Assembly (NCBI RefSeq): GCF_003248505.1
Contig: NZ_QFOA01000004.1
Span: forward strand, 62,001-126,000
DNA from: Sphingobium sp.
Lineage (GTDB): Bacteria; Pseudomonadota; Alphaproteobacteria; Sphingomonadales; Sphingomonadaceae
Direction: 5' to 3'
Length of the DNA: 64,000 nucleotides
Position numbers and translations under genes: made by a program. Below, in pieces: positions 26,379 through 35,859 of the stretch (its first letter is position 1; each line of letters starts with the position of its first letter). Below the pieces are notes generated by a model. It saw only the letters and a program-made list of their open reading frames with translations. It did no database searches and was not told the origin of the DNA.

Positions 26379-28184
26379 TCAATCTATAGTGATCTTGCGG
26401 ATCTCGAGCAGCGCCCCGATCGCGCTGTCGCCGTAGCGCTCGCGCACGGCGGCGTCGGCGTCCGCGAGGCTGAGGCCCAGCGTCTCGAGGATGCTGGTCG
26501 CGGAGTTGGCGATGTGCGCCCACTGCGTCTTGTTCTGCGTGCTGCTGGGTCCGACCATGCGGGCGGTGAGTTCCCGCACCGCATCGATCTCCTCCTCGAG
26601 CCTGTCCTGTTGCCCGGTGATGACCAGGACGAGGCAGGCGAGCAGACTGGCGACGACTGGCAGTTCCTCCCACCGCGACGCCATCTCGCTCTTACCCTTG
26701 CGCCGGAACTTCGGATGCCAGGCGTCGGAGGCCGCTTGGTGGAGTTCGAGGGCGGTGATGAGGTCGTTGGCGAGGTTCTCAAGCGTCGTCCTCGATCGGA
26801 ACTGCGCGAGCCTGTCGCTGTCAATCGACCTAAGGAACTCGTCGATGTGGCTCGCGGTCGAAGGGGTTCGGTAGGACTTGTCCGGGCCCTGCGCCGGTTT
26901 CAAGATCAGTGTGGCGACCGTCCACAATAGGACCTTCGTGCGCTTAAACCGCGTGATCCCGAAGCCGAGAGCCTTGATGTTCTCGTGGGCGGTAGTGGGA
27001 TCAATCCCGGCCTTGACCATTTCCGGCGCGATCTCGGGCTCGGGGCGGTCGCCGCCCACGAACAGCATTAGCCGCGAGATCATCAGGTGGTTGAAGACGG
27101 CGTTGCGAATCTCCTCCGCGTTGAGCTTCATCCCCTGCTGGTTGTAGAGCCGGAAAACCTTGTGGATGTCCCTCACCTGGGTATCGCGGTAGATGAGCAC
27201 CGGGATGAAGTAGTCGCACGCCCGCTCAAACAGTTCGGCGACGGTTATCGTCTCCCCGGCAATGCGGACCTGCTTGTCCTTGATCTCGCAGTAGTAACGC
27301 CCGCCGAGCGGCTTGAGGGGATCAAGGTCGTCGGTATATTTCTTCGTCTTGAAGGGCAGGTACTTCTCGCGGATGTCCGTCGCACGCAGGTTATTCCGCC
27401 TGGCAAACTGTGCAAAGTTGGTGTCGAACGTCTCCCATTCCTTCAACTCCTTGGCCTTGGCGCGACCCTCTGGATGCGCACCCATGAAGCGGAGGATTGC
27501 AGTGACTCGTTGCTTGCCGTCGACGATCTGGAATCGCTGGCTGTTCGACACCTTCGCGAGAATGATTGAGGGAAGCGGGATGCCGCGGAGGATGGACTCG
27601 ATCAGCATCTGCGAGTCGGAGTTCGACCAGACGAAGTCGCGTTGGTAGGTCGGGTTCAGTTCTAGCTGATTTTGAAGAGCTCGGCCGGAAAGATCGTAGA
27701 TGCGCCACTTATCGACGGTCGCGTTGATCGACAGGGGCTCGGTAGCAGGTGCCTCGTTCCATGCGTCAACCCACGCCTCCGTGGCCGCCGCGACCGATAG
27801 CTCTTCATCGAGCATCTGTAGGAAGTTGGTGCGGTTGCTCACGGCCCGGCTCAGTCGTTCCTCGAGGACCTGAGCGCCCATCTCATTGAGCACGATGTGG
27901 CCATCCTCGCTCTGGAAGCTAGCCTCTGCCTTGCCCGGCGAGAGTTCGTCGAAAAGGCGCAGGGCGACCGCCTTTGGCGGGTCCTGCTGGTCGAAGCTTG
28001 AGTCTAAGTTGAGCCACGTTGCCACCTCGAGCACCCGGGCTAGCCACGCGCTCGACGCGAAGTCTATCTCTGATGGATCGAATGGGCTGGGCACCTTTCG
28101 CCGTCCATCGAGTTTTGGCAGAGCGCCGGGCTGCGACAGCTCGGAGAGGAGCGTAGCAACCTGGTCGAAGTCTAGGTCTTCCAA
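26379..28184 (-). CDS. DUF262 family protein (GmrS/ParB-like)
   Basis: 601 residues from a TTG at 28184, chosen because AGAGGGGA lies 8 nt upstream; no in-frame ATG stands nearby. DUF262 core: NPTYQRDFVWSN (178-189), LIESILRGIPLPSIIL and IVDGKQRVTAILRFMG with the conserved DGKQR (222-226). This is the ParB/Srx-like NTP-using domain of the GmrSD type IV restriction enzyme. No clear GmrD-type HNH domain is visible at the C-terminus, and an extra ~150-residue N-terminal region precedes the core. The sensor or effector role in this operon is inferred. Confidence 0.82.
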   Translation of the reverse strand: MEDLDFDQVATLLSELSQPGALPKLDGRRKVPSPFDPSEIDFASSAWLARVLEVATWLNLDSSFDQQDPPKAVALRLFDELSPGKAEASFQSEDGHIVLNEMGAQVLEERLSRAVSNRTNFLQMLDEELSVAAATEAWVDAWNEAPATEPLSINATVDKWRIYDLSGRALQNQLELNPTYQRDFVWSNSDSQMLIESILRGIPLPSIILAKVSNSQRFQIVDGKQRVTAILRFMGAHPEGRAKAKELKEWETFDTNFAQFARRNNLRATDIREKYLPFKTKKYTDDLDPLKPLGGRYYCEIKDKQVRIAGETITVAELFERACDYFIPVLIYRDTQVRDIHKVFRLYNQQGMKLNAEEIRNAVFNHLMISRLMLFVGGDRPEPEIAPEMVKAGIDPTTAHENIKALGFGITRFKRTKVLLWTVATLILKPAQGPDKSYRTPSTASHIDEFLRSIDSDRLAQFRSRTTLENLANDLITALELHQAASDAWHPKFRRKGKSEMASRWEELPVVASLLACLVLVITGQQDRLEEEIDAVRELTARMVGPSSTQNKTQWAHIANSATSILETLGLSLADADAAVRERYGDSAIGALLEIRKITID

Positions 28185-28225
28185 CGCGCAATCCCCTCTA
28201 AATTTGCCAGAACCCCTTATGAGGT

Positions 28226-29557
28226 TCAGGCAACGGCTTCGATCTGAGCCGATCGGCTGGCGAAGGGAAGGCGCAACTTGGTCTGCGTTGGCGGCTTCTC
28301 CTCAAGCAGCGCCGCGGCAACGGCACCGATTACATCGACGTTCACCGCGTTCCCGAGCGCCTTGAAGGCGGCTGTCTGTGTGTCGGGTAGGTGCTTCAGG
28401 TCGCCCATGCTCTGGAGCCGTGCGCACTCCCGCATGGTCATGTAGCGGCCTTCCCAAGGGATCACGGGCACTTGGCTAGTCGTCAGAGCGACCAGGGAGG
28501 GCGCTGCGGTTGGCCTCTTCGCGCGAATGCCGGAGGCGCGGAACTGGATGATGCACTGGCTCAGGTCACGCGGGCCATCCTTCCAGTTCCACTCGAGCTT
28601 CTGGAAGCTCGGGGCAAAGCCGCGGATGGATGGGAGCCAAGGATCGATGATGGCCTTGTGGCGCTGGTAGAAGCGGCGGTTTTGCTCGATGAACTGGATC
28701 TTCCACTCCGGGAATCGAGCGTTGCCATCGCGCGCGTACGGCGGCAGCGCCTCCAGGACCTCTGCGTCGGTCATGTTGCGCAGCGGTTGCCCGAACGAGC
28801 CGCGGAACGACCTTATTTCCGAGAGACCATGTCCAATCGGCGTGGCAGTGCGCGCGGGGTAGGTCGCGCCGAACTCCATCGCCCAGATCGGGAATGAGGG
28901 TAGCTCCGCGTCCGCTGGCAAAGCGTCCAAGAGTTGTTGCCACGCGTTGAGGTATGTCACGAACGCCAAGGGCAGCGGTTTCGCCCCGACTGGGTTCCTG
29001 TCGAGAACCGAACGGATATCGACGGCGTTGGAGTCGTGGGTTGGCTCTGGCCACTCGAACGCACTGAGGCTGCTGCGCGCGCCAACAATAATCGCGCGCT
29101 GCCGAAGCTGCGGCACTCCGAACATGTGGGGCGACATAAGGGCGGAGTCGATCTCATAGCCGAGGTCGCGCAGGCGCTGCCGGACCCTATTCCAGGTGTT
29201 ACCACCATCGTGTCGCATGATGTTCGGAACGTTCTCGATTATCAGAAAGCGAGGTTCGTGCCGCTCTAGGATTTTGATCATGTAATCGAAGAGATCGCCC
29301 CATTGAGGACAGTCGAAGCCCAATTGGTCTCCGGCCTTCGAGAACGGCTGGCAGGGGAAGCCTGCGCAAAGAATGTCGTGCGCCGGCACGAGCGCAAAGG
29401 CCTCGCGGATGTCGCCATGGGGGCGAATGCCGAAGTTACGCTCGTAGAGGTCGGCCAGATTCGAGTTGAGTTCTGATGCGAAGACGCACTCGTGTCCGAG
29501 ACGTTCAAGCGCCTGGTGGAACCCGCCGAGGCCCGCGAAAAGGTCAATGAACCTCAC
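28226..29557 (-). CDS. DNA (cytosine-5-)-methyltransferase
   Basis: 443 residues, GTG start at 29557 overlapping the regulator stop as GTGA. It modifies cytosine C5 with SAM. C5-methylase motifs in order: I FAGLGGFHQALERLG, IV GFPCQPFS with catalytic Cys69, VI IIENV (106-110), VIII QLRQR (150-154), then a variable target-recognition region, IX-X RECARLQSMGD and ALGNAVNVDVIGA. The recognition sequence cannot be read from the protein. As first enzyme of the operon it would mark host DNA against the nuclease. No vsr gene accompanies it. Confidence 0.93.
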   Translation of the reverse strand: MRFIDLFAGLGGFHQALERLGHECVFASELNSNLADLYERNFGIRPHGDIREAFALVPAHDILCAGFPCQPFSKAGDQLGFDCPQWGDLFDYMIKILERHEPRFLIIENVPNIMRHDGGNTWNRVRQRLRDLGYEIDSALMSPHMFGVPQLRQRAIIVGARSSLSAFEWPEPTHDSNAVDIRSVLDRNPVGAKPLPLAFVTYLNAWQQLLDALPADAELPSFPIWAMEFGATYPARTATPIGHGLSEIRSFRGSFGQPLRNMTDAEVLEALPPYARDGNARFPEWKIQFIEQNRRFYQRHKAIIDPWLPSIRGFAPSFQKLEWNWKDGPRDLSQCIIQFRASGIRAKRPTAAPSLVALTTSQVPVIPWEGRYMTMRECARLQSMGDLKHLPDTQTAAFKALGNAVNVDVIGAVAAALLEEKPPTQTKLRLPFASRSAQIEAVA

Positions 29558-29745
29558 GGTCGCCGCTCCAGTGGAAAGGTCAATTGCCTGGATGCATGCT
29601 GTTCGAGCAGATTGCGGACGGCGAGCCGCATCACATACTGCAAATTGACGGGTGGTGTCGCGGTCGAACAGAGCTGTTGGAGCGCATCGTAGTCAGCCTG
29701 GTCGACCGACACCGTGAATCTTTTTTGGTGTTTAAGGTGTGCCAT
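29554..29745 (-). CDS. Small ribbon-helix-helix-like regulator heading the defence operon
   Basis: 63 residues from ATG 29745, chosen for its GGAGGA ribosome site (29755-29760). Begins MAHLKHQKRFTVSVDQAD: the strand KRFTVSVD followed by two helices is the layout of CopG/Arc-type repressors. It is the first gene of the operon, translationally coupled to the methylase (GTGA), with a near-perfect palindrome just upstream of its start. It probably plays the part of a controller protein that sets methylase and nuclease expression. No family-level match can be claimed from reading alone. Confidence 0.62.
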   Translation of the reverse strand: MAHLKHQKRFTVSVDQADYDALQQLCSTATPPVNLQYVMRLAVRNLLEQHASRQLTFPLERRP

Positions 29746-29761
29746 GCCACTCGGTCCTCCC

Positions 29762-29777
29762 TGCACCATGATGCACC
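29762..29777. promoter_or_regulatory. Candidate operator of the defence operon
   Basis: TGCACCATGATGCA (29762-29775) differs from a perfect 14-bp palindrome by one mismatched pair, and TGCACC repeats with a 10-bp period (29762 and 29772). It lies 17 bp upstream of the regulator start, just behind its ribosome site, which suits autorepression by a ribbon-helix-helix dimer pair bound one helical turn apart. Confidence 0.5.
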
Positions 29778-29995
29778 AAATTTCATCAAGTTGCACGCTC
29801 TTACGACGCCCTGGCGAAATGTTGTTTCCACACGCCTTCTAGGCAGCCCAGACGGTGGCGAAGAATGCGCGCGTCGCGCCCAACCATCGGCTTAACGGTT
29901 GGAAGGCTTATGGCTTGTCCGCACGTCAAAGCGCCAAAGTTGCTCAAGTCACCGTCGCTCGAACTGCCCCTGAAGCGCGCGAAATCTCTGTGACG

Positions 29996-30904
29996 CTAGC
30001 GAGCAAGTGTCACCGCGATCGGGCAATGGTCGGAATAATGCTTTTCGCCATTGGCATAGTGCGCCTCGGTGAAACCCGTCATGGCCGCGCCAGCGCGCCT
30101 GTCGAGTACGATATGGTCGATGAATGCATCATAGCGTGGGTCGCAGCTGGTTGGAGTGCCGGCATCGGCGAGCCTGAGATCGGCATTGGCGGGCTGGCCA
30201 TCGTCGATTTCGCTCCAGAAGCGGTCGCCGGGGCTGCCCAGGCGCCGGTTCCAGTCGCCGAGTACCGCGAAGCGCTCGGGCCCAGTGGCCGCGGCATCGA
30301 TCCACGCCTCGACTGCCGGAACTTGCTGGAGGAGGACAGGGCAAGCCTTGGCCTCGCTGCCTTCGAAACAGCCCGACTTCAGATGGATCCCAAGTAGCCG
30401 GATCGGATCGTGGCCGCGTGCGCGCACGGTGATATCGATGCCCGAGCGTAGCTGGGGATTGCCGAGCATCAGTCTGGTGACGTCGGGGTTGCGATCGAAG
30501 GTGATGCCTTTCCGGATCGCAAAGCCGACAGCCTGGCGAATGAAGGCCTGGTCCGGATGCCGGCCGCCGCAGGTCCCGCTTGCTTCGCCCGGCCGTTTCT
30601 CCATCACCACCGTGTAGCGGGCGGGGTCGAAAACCCGTTCGGCCGCCTTGACGCTCTCCGCCTCCTGGAAGGCGATGACATCGGCATCGAGGCTGTCGGC
30701 GATCCGCCGCATGGCGAGATAGTCATTCGCGGCGCGTGGCTCGCAGCCGGTCCCCTCCTTCTCGGCGAGGAATTCCAAATTCCAGCTGGCGAGCTTCAGC
30801 GGCCGCGCGGCGGCGGCGGCGATTTGTGGGGGCGGGCCGGGCTGCGTTGAGCAACCGGCGAGCGCCAGCAGAATCGCGTACAGGGGAAGACGATGGGAGA
30901 TCAT
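29996..30904 (-). CDS. Lipoprotein of the endonuclease/exonuclease/phosphatase family
   Basis: 302 residues from ATG 30904 (upstream in-frame sequence lacks a signal). Lipoprotein signal MISHRLPLYAILLALAGC with lipobox LAGC, so exported. The EEP fold is shown by LKLASWNLEFLAE, IAFQEAES, IHLKSGC, AVLGDWNRR and the C-terminal YSDHCPIAV, i.e. the Asn, Glu, His, Asp-x-Asn and Asp-His catalytic set. Possible substrates are extracellular nucleic acid or phosphoesters. It follows dnaE2 by 84 bp on the same strand and may be in its transcript, though a function in mutagenesis is unlikely for a lipoprotein. Confidence 0.87.
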   Translation of the reverse strand: MISHRLPLYAILLALAGCSTQPGPPPQIAAAAARPLKLASWNLEFLAEKEGTGCEPRAANDYLAMRRIADSLDADVIAFQEAESVKAAERVFDPARYTVVMEKRPGEASGTCGGRHPDQAFIRQAVGFAIRKGITFDRNPDVTRLMLGNPQLRSGIDITVRARGHDPIRLLGIHLKSGCFEGSEAKACPVLLQQVPAVEAWIDAAATGPERFAVLGDWNRRLGSPGDRFWSEIDDGQPANADLRLADAGTPTSCDPRYDAFIDHIVLDRRAGAAMTGFTEAHYANGEKHYSDHCPIAVTLAR

Positions 30905-30988
30905 ACGGCCTTGTGGCGACCACAGCGCACGTCCGCAATGCAAGAGACCACTCTTGATCTGAAGGGCGGCGAGCGACTTCAAGCAGCC

Positions 30989-33900
30989 CTAACGGAAATC
31001 CCGGGGTTTGATCTTGATGCCGTCGGTCGGCTGGCCGGGAATGATGCCAGATCCCAACCGCAAGTCCGGCACGTAGATGGTGCGCGCATCGCGTCCGAGG
31101 GTCTTGTTCGCCGGGTCGCGGGGGTCAGGCGATATCGGACTTTTGGCAACGTCTGCTCTGCTGACCCGATAGATGTCGGACACATCGCGGCGGCTGCCCA
31201 CGCTTGCGAGCATCGGCGACAGATCTTCAAGCCGCTGGGCGATCAGATGGATGACCTCGCCTTCGCGTTGCACCTGGCCGCGAACGCCCATCATGGACGA
31301 GCCGAGCACGGTGCGCCGGTTCGCCTCGAATATCTTGGTCCAGACGACGAGGTTGGCGACGTTGGTTTCGTCCTCGAGCGTGATGAACATCACGCCTTTG
31401 GCCGAGCCGGGCTTCTGCCGGACGAGCACGATCCCGGCGAGTTCGATCCACCGCCCGTCCTTGACGCTCTGCAACTGCTCGCAGGTAATCATTTTCCTCG
31501 CCCTGAGCTCGTCGCGGAGGAAGGCGAGAGGATGCGCTCGCAAGCTCAGGCCGGACGCGCGATAGTCCTCCACGACCTGCGATCCTTCGGTCATTGGCGC
31601 GAGCAGGACCTCAGGTTCCATCGCCTCGGCGAGCAGCTTGCCCGCGCGTTCGTCGGCCGCGGCGAAGAGTGGCAGAACTTCGCTTCCGAGACCTTTGACG
31701 CCCCAAAGGCCTGCGCGGCGGGAAAGGGCGAGGGACCCGAACCCATCGGCATCGCCGATACGATCCAGTGCACCGCGGCCGACATGGGCGCGTCGCTGGA
31801 TCTCCTCGACGGATGAATAGGGCTGATCGCCTCGCGCGCTGACGATCGCAGCACCGTCGGCGTTGGCAAGATCGCGTACCATGCAGAGTCCCAGGCGCAC
31901 CGCCATGTAGCGGCCGCTTCCCGGCTCGAGCGTGCAGTCCCAGCGGCTGTGATTGACGTCGATCGGGCGTACCTCGACGCCGTGCTGCCGTGCGTCGCGC
32001 ACGATCTGCGCGGGGGCGTAGAAGCCCATGGGCTGGGCGTTGAGGAGGCTTGCGCAAAAGGCATCCGGGTGATGGCACTTCACCCAGGACGAGGCGTAGG
32101 CGATAAGGGCGAAGCTGGCGGCGTGGCTTTCGGGAAAGCCATAAGAGCCGAAGCCCTCGATCTGCTTGAAGGTCTTTTCCGCAAACTCGCGATCATAGCC
32201 GCGCGCGACCATCCCTTCGATTAGCTTGTCCCGGAAATGCGAGACGCCGCCGGTGAGCTTGAAGGTCGCCATGGCCCGGCGGAGAAGATCCGCTTCGCTC
32301 GGGGTGAACCCCGCGCATTCGATCGCGACGCGCATCGCCTGCTCCTGAAACAAAGGCACGCCCAATGTCTTTTCGAGGACACGGCGCAGTTCGGGGGTAG
32401 GGTAGGTGACTTCCTCCTCGCCGTTGCGCCTACGTCGATAGGGATGGACCATGTCGCCCTGGATCGGGCCGGGGCGCACGATCGCGACCTGGATCACCAG
32501 ATCGTAGAAGGTCCGGGGTGCCATTAGCGGAATCGACGCCATCTGGGCGCGGCTCTCGATCTGGAAGACGCCGAGCGTGTCGGCCTTGCGGATCATGGCG
32601 TAGGTCGCTGGGTCCTCGGCGGGGATGGTCGCGAGGTCGAGATGGACGTCCTTGTCATTGGCCATGAATTCGAACGCTCGGCGCATGCAGCTGAGCATGC
32701 CGAGCGCGAGGACATCGACCTTCATGAACCCCAGGGCGTCGATATCGTCCTTGTCCCATTCGATAACCTGCCGATCCTCCATCGCGGCGGGTTCGATTGG
32801 GACCAGTTCGTCGAGGCGATCCCGGGTCAGCACGAACCCGCCAGGATGCTGCGAGAGATGGCGCGGGGTGTTGATGAGCTGGCGCGCGAGTTCCAGCGTG
32901 AGCGCGAGGCGTCGGTCGCCCATATCGAGGTTCAGTTCCTCGGCGTGCTTCTCCTCGACGCCCTCGCGGCTCCAGCCCCAGACCGATGACGACAGACCGG
33001 CGGTAATATCCTCGGAAAGTCCCAGCGCCTTGCCGACTTCGCGGACCGCGCCGCGCGCACGGTAGCGCGTCACGACGGCGGTCAGCGCGCTACGCGTCCG
33101 GCCATATGTCTCATAGATCCACTGGATCACTTCTTCCCGCCGCTCATGCTCGAAATCGACGTCGATATCGGGCGGCTCGCGGCGTTCGGCCGAGACAAAG
33201 CGCTCGAAGAGCAGCTCGGATCGGACCGGGTCGATCGAGGTGATCCCAAGCACATAGCAGACGGCGCTGTTGGCGGCCGAACCGCGGCCCTGGCAGAGGA
33301 TCTCGCGCCGCCGCGCCTCCGCCACGATCGAATGCACGGTCAGAAAATAGGGGGCATAGTCGAGGTCTGCGATGAGCTTGAGCTCATGCTCAAGCTGCTG
33401 CCGAACCTTTCCATCGATCCCCTCTGGATAGCGAACGGGTGCCTTCTCCCAGATGAGGCGCTCGAGTTCCTCCTGCGGCGTCCGCCCGGGCACCTGGATC
33501 TCATCGGGATATTGGTATTTGAGTTGTTCGAGACTGAAGGTGCAGCGCGACGCCAATTCCACGCTGCGCGCGACGGGCGAACTGTCCTTCAGATAGCGCC
33601 TGAACAGGCGCTCCATCTCCGCGCCAGTCTTGAGGTGTCGGTCCGCGAACCTCTCGCGCCGGGCGCCCAACTCATCGATCGTGCATTTCTCGCGGATGCA
33701 GGTAACGACGTCCTGCAGCAACCGGCGATCGGGCGAATGATAGAGGACATCGCCTGTCGCGACGGTGGGGACGCGGGCGGCGGCCGCCAGCGCCGACAGG
33801 TCGCGCAGACGGATGGCATCGCGCGGGCGGCGGCGGATCGACAAGGCCATATAGGCTCGGTCGCCGAAGATGCGGCGCGTTCGGGCGAGCGCTTCCTCCG

Positions 33901-34306
33901 TCACGGCATCGGCGCGGTCGGGCGCCAGCATCGCGATCAGCCCTTCATTCCATTCCTCGATGTCCGACCAATCGAGATGGCAGGCCCCTTTGCCGGCGCG
34001 GGCCTTGCCGACACTGAGCAAGCGACACATCCGGCCATAGGCCGCGCGGTCGGTCGGATAGACGAGCAGCGCCGTGCCATCGGTTAGATCGAGACGGCAC
34101 CCGATGATGGCGCGCACGCCGGTTGTCTTCTCCGCATCCCACGCCCGGACGATACCCGCAACGCTATTGCGGTCGACGACGCCCAGCGCCGGCAGCCCCA
34201 GCAGCGCGGCGGCCGCGAACAGCTCCTCCGGCGACGACGCGCCTCTCAGGAAGCTGAAATGCGTCGTGACCTGAAGCTCGACATAAGCCGGCGCAGCTTG
34301 GCTCAT
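30989..34306 (-). CDS. dnaE2: Error-prone DNA polymerase DnaE2
   Basis: 1105 residues from ATG 34306 (MSQAAPAYVELQVTTHFSFL), overlapping the imuB stop as ATGA. Alternative C-family polymerase for translesion synthesis after DNA damage. N-terminal PHP domain (THFSFLRGASSPEELFAAA), palm motifs CQGRGSAANSAVCY and PDIDVDFEHERREEVI with catalytic aspartates, thumb/fingers, and a C-terminal OB fold (IELAGIVLVRQKPGSAKGVMF). Shorter than replicative DnaE1 as expected (it lacks the tau-binding tail). Third gene of the SOS mutasome with imuA and imuB, controlled by the LexA box upstream of imuA. Confidence 0.96.
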   Translation of the reverse strand: MSQAAPAYVELQVTTHFSFLRGASSPEELFAAAALLGLPALGVVDRNSVAGIVRAWDAEKTTGVRAIIGCRLDLTDGTALLVYPTDRAAYGRMCRLLSVGKARAGKGACHLDWSDIEEWNEGLIAMLAPDRADAVTEEALARTRRIFGDRAYMALSIRRRPRDAIRLRDLSALAAAARVPTVATGDVLYHSPDRRLLQDVVTCIREKCTIDELGARRERFADRHLKTGAEMERLFRRYLKDSSPVARSVELASRCTFSLEQLKYQYPDEIQVPGRTPQEELERLIWEKAPVRYPEGIDGKVRQQLEHELKLIADLDYAPYFLTVHSIVAEARRREILCQGRGSAANSAVCYVLGITSIDPVRSELLFERFVSAERREPPDIDVDFEHERREEVIQWIYETYGRTRSALTAVVTRYRARGAVREVGKALGLSEDITAGLSSSVWGWSREGVEEKHAEELNLDMGDRRLALTLELARQLINTPRHLSQHPGGFVLTRDRLDELVPIEPAAMEDRQVIEWDKDDIDALGFMKVDVLALGMLSCMRRAFEFMANDKDVHLDLATIPAEDPATYAMIRKADTLGVFQIESRAQMASIPLMAPRTFYDLVIQVAIVRPGPIQGDMVHPYRRRRNGEEEVTYPTPELRRVLEKTLGVPLFQEQAMRVAIECAGFTPSEADLLRRAMATFKLTGGVSHFRDKLIEGMVARGYDREFAEKTFKQIEGFGSYGFPESHAASFALIAYASSWVKCHHPDAFCASLLNAQPMGFYAPAQIVRDARQHGVEVRPIDVNHSRWDCTLEPGSGRYMAVRLGLCMVRDLANADGAAIVSARGDQPYSSVEEIQRRAHVGRGALDRIGDADGFGSLALSRRAGLWGVKGLGSEVLPLFAAADERAGKLLAEAMEPEVLLAPMTEGSQVVEDYRASGLSLRAHPLAFLRDELRARKMITCEQLQSVKDGRWIELAGIVLVRQKPGSAKGVMFITLEDETNVANLVVWTKIFEANRRTVLGSSMMGVRGQVQREGEVIHLIAQRLEDLSPMLASVGSRRDVSDIYRVSRADVAKSPISPDPRDPANKTLGRDARTIYVPDLRLGSGIIPGQPTDGIKIKPRDFR

Positions 34307-35859
34307 GCGAAGGCGCCATGGATGAACCAGCGCATGGGACCGGTCGCGGGGTTCTCGCCGTCGCCAAGCCGGAACAGCCAATAGCGCCCCCCCGTCACGG
34401 TCTCGACCTGGTAATAGTCGCGGACGGTGTGGGGCCGCTCGGCTTCATGACCGGCATCGCGCCACCATTCGCCGTGGAGCCGCTCAGGTCCGTCAGCTCG
34501 GGTCACCCGGAAGCGCTGGCGCCGCCAGACGAACATCGCGGGAGGATGGTCGGGGAGCATGGCCGTGACGTCGATCGCCTCGGGCGGCGTCAGCATGCGA
34601 CAGGGGCGGGGAAGATCGTCGTCCCAGGCCGCGCCGCTGGCGCCTGCCAGTGCGGCGGCGGCGCTGACCGATCGCTCCGGCATCGCGCTTGCGCGCGGGG
34701 CAGAGCGATAGAGGCTGTTCTGGCCGAAGCGATTGGCGAGCGCATCGACGAGGGACGCCAGATCGGGGCCGCGGCGCGTCAAGCTTTCAAGGCCTTCGCC
34801 CTGCCTGGCCGCCATCGGCTCCACCAGCGGCGACACCAGTGTCATCGCCTCGATCCCGAGGCCGGGGTCGACGGTCTCCAGCTTGGCGCACAGGAGTTTC
34901 GCGAGATGCGGGACATCGCGCGAGGGCGCCGCCGTCCCGACGCGGATGGCTTGGTTATGGGCATCGACCCTGTGGAAAGAACAGTCGAGCCTTCGCGCAC
35001 CTTTGCCGAGCCTGTTCAGTTGGTCGACGATGTCCGCGACGAGATCGTGGATCACCTGCCCGAACGCCTCCGCGGTCACGAGCGGCTCGACGAAACGGCG
35101 GCGGGCGCGGGGGAGGGCGTCGGGAAAGATCGGGTCGATCGGCTCGGGCAGTGTTCCCAGCGCCTGGTCGAGGCGCCGATGCAGATTGCGGCCAAACCGC
35201 TTCGCGAGCGGCCCGCGGGGCGTTCCGATCAGCTGCTCGATCCGCTCGAAACCCAGCTTCCGCAAGCCTTCGACGGCATCGGCCTCGAAGCGCAGCGATG
35301 CGATCGGCAGGAGTGCCAGCGCCTCGCGATGCTTGCCCGGCTCGATCGTGACCGGCCGCCCCGCAGGCACGTGGCGCGCCACGGCATGCGCACAGCCCGC
35401 AGTGTCGGCGACGGCGATCTGGACGGAGAGCCCGAATGCGGCAACGCGCCGATGGAGATCCTTGAGCAGCGCCCGCTCGCTGGTGAACAAATGCGCGCAG
35501 CCGGTGATGTCGAGCCAGATTCCGTCCGGCGGGTCGGGCGCGACGACCGGCGAATAACGCTGCCCGGCCCAGAGTGTGAGCCGCCGCAGGCCTTCGAAAT
35601 CGGCATCGGGATCGGCGTCGACCACCTCGAGCTCCGGCGCGAACGAGCGCGCCTTAGTGATCGTCATGCCTGCCCGAATGCCAAGCGAACGCGCGGCGCC
35701 GTCCACGGACGCGACGATGCGCCGCCCATGATCGGGTATCGCCGTGATCAGTGGAATGGTGCTGGGAGACGCCGCGCCGTCAGGCGGCGACTTGGCGCTC
35801 TTCCGCCGCAGCCGGTCGGTCGACCAGTGCGGCAGGAAGACCGATACGACCCGTCGCAT
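34303..35859 (-). CDS. imuB: ImuB, inactive Y-family polymerase-like mutasome protein
   Basis: 518 residues from ATG 35859, which has GGAGGGG 4-5 nt upstream; ATG 35874 is the alternative. Begins RRVVSVFLPHWSTDRLRR, where an active Y-family polymerase would have its first catalytic aspartate, in keeping with ImuB being a catalytically dead adaptor that links the beta clamp, ImuA and DnaE2. Helix-hairpin-helix-like part at LRKLGFERIEQLIGTPRG. Starts 80 bp inside imuA and overlaps dnaE2 by ATGA, so production of the three is coupled. Confidence 0.93.
   Translation of the reverse strand: MRRVVSVFLPHWSTDRLRRKSAKSPPDGAASPSTIPLITAIPDHGRRIVASVDGAARSLGIRAGMTITKARSFAPELEVVDADPDADFEGLRRLTLWAGQRYSPVVAPDPPDGIWLDITGCAHLFTSERALLKDLHRRVAAFGLSVQIAVADTAGCAHAVARHVPAGRPVTIEPGKHREALALLPIASLRFEADAVEGLRKLGFERIEQLIGTPRGPLAKRFGRNLHRRLDQALGTLPEPIDPIFPDALPRARRRFVEPLVTAEAFGQVIHDLVADIVDQLNRLGKGARRLDCSFHRVDAHNQAIRVGTAAPSRDVPHLAKLLCAKLETVDPGLGIEAMTLVSPLVEPMAARQGEGLESLTRRGPDLASLVDALANRFGQNSLYRSAPRASAMPERSVSAAAALAGASGAAWDDDLPRPCRMLTPPEAIDVTAMLPDHPPAMFVWRRQRFRVTRADGPERLHGEWWRDAGHEAERPHTVRDYYQVETVTGGRYWLFRLGDGENPATGPMRWFIHGAFA

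Noticed and set aside
21955..29990. Similar strings TTCAAG..TCCGACGCTCGAA (about 21970) and CTCAAG..ACCGTCGCTCGAA (about 29945) flanking the defence operon, as possible integration repeats
   Set aside because: Only about two thirds of bases agree over some 25 bp, with no integrase; too weak for an att pair.
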